A stretch of 64,000 bases of DNA, from positions 1-64,000 of the forward strand of contig NZ_UWYY01000015.1 in the NCBI RefSeq assembly GCF_900608595.1, in the 5' to 3' direction. Below are positions 61,788 to 64,000 of this stretch, piece after piece. Source of the DNA: Promicromonospora panici (GTDB taxonomy: Bacteria; Actinomycetota; Actinomycetes; Actinomycetales; Cellulomonadaceae). The position numbers and the translations under genes were made by a program. The notes below the pieces were generated by a model. It saw only the letters and a list, made by a program, of their open reading frames with translations, had not been told where the DNA came from and did not search any database. Within the stretch, counting starts at the first letter, position 1. Each line of letters begins with the position of its first letter.

Positions 61788-63338
61788 ATGAGCTTCGACG
61801 ATCGCATCGTCGCCACGAACGAGCTGATCTGGTCGATCCCGCTGATCGCCCTCTGTCTTCTCGCCGGTCTGTACTTCTCCCTCCGGACCGGCTTCCTCCA
61901 GGTCCGGCACATCCCCGACATGCTCAGCCAACTCAGGCAGGGTAAGGAGTCGGAGGAGGGCACCTCCTCCTTCCAGTCGCTGATGATGTCGCTCGCCGGT
62001 CGCGTGGGCATGGGCAACATCGGCGGCGTCGCGACGGCGATCGCCTTCGGCGGCCCCGGTGCCGTGTTCTGGATGTGGACCTCCGCCTTCCTCGGCGCCG
62101 CGACCTCGTTCATCGAGTCGACCCTCGGCCAGATCTACAAGGAGAAGGACCCGGACACCGGTGAGTACCGCGGCGGCCCGGCCTACTACTTCGAGAAGGC
62201 GTACAAGCACAAGGCGCGTGGCCTGTCGCTGACCTACGGAATCATCTTCGCGGTCGTCACCATCTTCGCGATGAGCTTCTTCCTGCCGGGCGTGCAGGCC
62301 AACGGCATGGCCTCGGCGTTCGACAGTGCCTGGGGCGTCCCCACCTGGGTCACCGCCGTCGGCCTCGTGATCCTGCTGGCCTTCATCGTGATCGGTGGCG
62401 TCAAGCGCATCGCGCACTTCGCGGTGATCGCGGTACCCACGATGGCCCTGTTCTACATCCTCATCGCGATCGTCGTGTTCTTCGTGAACTTCACGGAGAT
62501 CCCGCGTGTGTTCGAGCTGATCTTCGGCAGCGCCTTGGGCGTCCAGCCCGTGTTCGGAGCGATCCTCGGCCTCGCCGTGAAGTGGGGCGTGCAGCGTGGC
62601 ATCTACTCCAACGAGGCCGGCCAGGGCACCGGGCCGCACGCCGCTGCCGCCGCCGAGGTCTCGCACCCGGCCAAGCAGGGCTTCGCGCAGTCCTTCGCGG
62701 TGTACGTCGACACACTGTTCGTCTGCTCCGCGACCGCGTTCATCATCATCTCGACCGGCATGTTCAACAGCTTCTCCGGGGAGACCTGGCCGAGTGATGT
62801 CATCTACGAGGGTCACGGCGGTCTGAGCACCGACGTCGAGCCCGGCCCCGGCTTCGTGCAGCAGGGCCTGGACTCGGTGTTCCCGGGTGCCGGCCCGACG
62901 TTCATCGCCATCGCCCTCGCGTTCTTCGTGTTCACGACGATCGTGGCGTATTACTACATGGCCGAGACCAACCTGACCTACCTCACCCGCAAGATGAAGA
63001 ACCGTCTCGTGGCGCGGGGCATGCGTCGGGTGCTGCAGGCGCTGGTGCTGGTCTCGGTGGCCTACGGCGCGGTGACCACTGCCGGCGCGGCCTGGGGTCT
63101 CGGCGACATCGGTGTGGGCTCGATGGCCTGGCTGAATATCGTCGGCGTCCTGTTCCTCCAGGGCCCCGCTCTGAAGGCGCTCAAGGACTACCGCCAGCAG
63201 AAGCGGCAGGGCCTGGACCCGCAGTTCGACCCGCGGCAGCTCGGCATCGAGAACGCGACGTTCTGGGAGAACCGTGTCGACGAGCAGCTCCAGGGCGCGG
63301 CCGAGGGCGGGTCCGAGAAGCAGCTCGATCGGGACTGA
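61788..63338 (+). CDS. sodium:alanine (AGCS family) amino acid symporter
   Basis: 516 residues, about 11 membrane helices. AGCS family landmarks are SLAGRVGMGNIGGVATAI (about 64-81), AFLGAATSFIESTLGQIY (about 95-112), GPAYYFEKA (about 125-133) and the signature SNEAGQGTGPHAAAAAEVSHP (about 275-295, conserved core NEAGQGTGPHAAA). Members import alanine or glycine with Na+. ATG 61788 follows AGGAGTCACT; the in-frame start at 61743 is not membrane-like. A long hairpin follows, so it is probably monocistronic. Confidence 0.95.
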   Translation: MSFDDRIVATNELIWSIPLIALCLLAGLYFSLRTGFLQVRHIPDMLSQLRQGKESEEGTSSFQSLMMSLAGRVGMGNIGGVATAIAFGGPGAVFWMWTSAFLGAATSFIESTLGQIYKEKDPDTGEYRGGPAYYFEKAYKHKARGLSLTYGIIFAVVTIFAMSFFLPGVQANGMASAFDSAWGVPTWVTAVGLVILLAFIVIGGVKRIAHFAVIAVPTMALFYILIAIVVFFVNFTEIPRVFELIFGSALGVQPVFGAILGLAVKWGVQRGIYSNEAGQGTGPHAAAAAEVSHPAKQGFAQSFAVYVDTLFVCSATAFIIISTGMFNSFSGETWPSDVIYEGHGGLSTDVEPGPGFVQQGLDSVFPGAGPTFIAIALAFFVFTTIVAYYYMAETNLTYLTRKMKNRLVARGMRRVLQALVLVSVAYGAVTTAGAAWGLGDIGVGSMAWLNIVGVLFLQGPALKALKDYRQQKRQGLDPQFDPRQLGIENATFWENRVDEQLQGAAEGGSEKQLDRD

Positions 63339-63352
63339 CCCGCACTGCGGAC

Positions 63353-63429
63353 GACGGCGAAGCAGAGCGCCTGTCCGACGATCCCTGGCACACCTCAGGG
63401 GAGTCGGACAGGCGCTCTACTTCGCCGTC
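63353..63429. terminator. 27-bp inverted repeat after the alanine symporter gene
   Basis: Arms 63353-63379 and 63403-63429 match with a single transition mismatch, and the 23-base loop contains CCCTG/CAGGG. The central AGAGCGCCTGTCC is identical to the hairpin between rbpA and pgl, 39 kb away. Confidence 0.8.
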
Positions 63430-63513
63430 TCCGCGGTGCCGGTCCTTCGTTCCTGGGCGAGCGGTGGCCTCAGCCCGGAGCCCCATAACCTTGAGGGCGA
63501 CGGGAGGCACCAC

Positions 63514-64000
63514 ATGGCATCCGACACGCTCTCACAGCTCGACTTCGACCGGTGGGACGAACCGCAACCGGAACCTGACCTGCGCGCAAGCCTCGTTGGC
63601 TGGCTCGGGTTCCAGAGGCACGAGTTCCAGCGGAAATGGCGTGACCTCACGCCCGAGCAGCTGGCCGAGTGGTCGGTCCCGCCGCTCGAGCTCTCGGTCG
63701 TCGGACTCATCCGCCATATGCAGCAGATGGAGCACGCCTATCTGAGCTGGGGCCTTGGCGGTGGTGAACTGGTCGAGGCCTACGGCGACGACGACTACGC
63801 GGGTGGGTCGGCCGACACCGTCGAGGACGACCTCCGTCTGTATCTCGACGAGATCGTGAGGGCGGACGCCGCGATCGCCGAGCTTCCGACGCTCGACAGT
63901 CCGGGGCTCGGTCATGGCAACCCGCTCGGCCACACGCTGATCAAGATGGTCGACGAGTACGCGCTGCACAGCGGTCAGGCGCACATGCTGCGATTCGCGG
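63514..64000 (+). CDS. DinB-like (DUF664 family) protein, truncated by window end
   Basis: The first 162 codons are visible and the gene runs off the window. The helical-bundle pattern of mini-DinB/DUF664 proteins is seen: LVGWLGFQRHEFQRKW and WRDLTPEQLAEWSVPP, then the metal-type His in GLIRHMQQMEHAYL (about 68-81), and the C-terminal DEYALHSGQAHMLRF (about 147-161) with two more histidines, as in family members. Such proteins include metal-dependent thiol transferases (mycothiol or bacillithiol linked), but most are uncharacterised. ATG 63514 follows GGGAGGCACCAC, and TAACCT at 63486-63491 may be the -10 box. Confidence 0.75.
   Translation, partial: MASDTLSQLDFDRWDEPQPEPDLRASLVGWLGFQRHEFQRKWRDLTPEQLAEWSVPPLELSVVGLIRHMQQMEHAYLSWGLGGGELVEAYGDDDYAGGSADTVEDDLRLYLDEIVRADAAIAELPTLDSPGLGHGNPLGHTLIKMVDEYALHSGQAHMLRFA

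Overview
The window is a gene-dense, very GC-rich chromosomal segment of an actinobacterium. Gene content and order point to Micrococcales, probably near Promicromonosporaceae or Cellulomonadaceae; the family is an inference. Supporting signs are RbpA, WhiA, OpcA, an actinobacterial glycolysis/pentose-phosphate block, the xerD-parA-scpA-scpB-rluB-cmk-der string, many GTG starts, and many promoters whose -10 box sits six or seven bases before the start codon (leaderless mRNAs). I see no rRNA, tRNA, CRISPR array, insertion sequence or prophage.

Layout. 1-16040: nucleotide excision repair (uvrB, uvrA, uvrC), interspersed with an MDR oxidoreductase, a TerC membrane protein behind a yybP-ykoY-type manganese riboswitch, a double-hotdog protein, a YciI protein, the soluble transhydrogenase SthA, a 948-residue NTPase-TPR protein and an OsmC protein. 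16060-20305: rapZ-yvcK-whiA with a DUF1684 gene inserted. 20616-24690: gap-pgk-tpiA, then secG and rbpA. 24766-31455 (minus): tkt-tal-zwf-opcA-pgl, with overlapping or touching genes from tal onward and two tiny coupled reading frames between zwf and opcA. 31792-42254: ctaB, a citrate-lyase-like gene, xerD, parA, scpA, scpB, rluB, cmk, der, lgt.

42469-50842 is more variable: an MFS transporter, a Ser/Thr/Pro-rich membrane protein, a b561-type cytochrome, a type II P-type ATPase, a GNAT acetyltransferase, an ArsR-like regulator divergent from a cupin and a DGPF-domain protein. 51021-55788 is a compact copper/haem locus: membrane protein, CopC, PCuAC lipoprotein, Tat-exported DyP peroxidase, PepSY protein. 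It is followed by DUF5134 and a BlaI-type repressor. 57067-64000 holds a phosphotransferase-like protein, PhzF, a MarR-nitroreductase pair with matching candidate operators, a nucleotidyltransferase-Nudix fusion, a sodium:alanine symporter and a DinB-like gene cut by the window end.

Functionally, central carbon flow (glycolysis, pentose phosphate, NADPH balance through Zwf/OpcA and SthA) and chromosome maintenance (Uvr repair, XerD, ParA, ScpAB) dominate. Intergenic regions are rich in long, nearly perfect inverted repeats; two of them share a stem sequence although they lie 39 kb apart.
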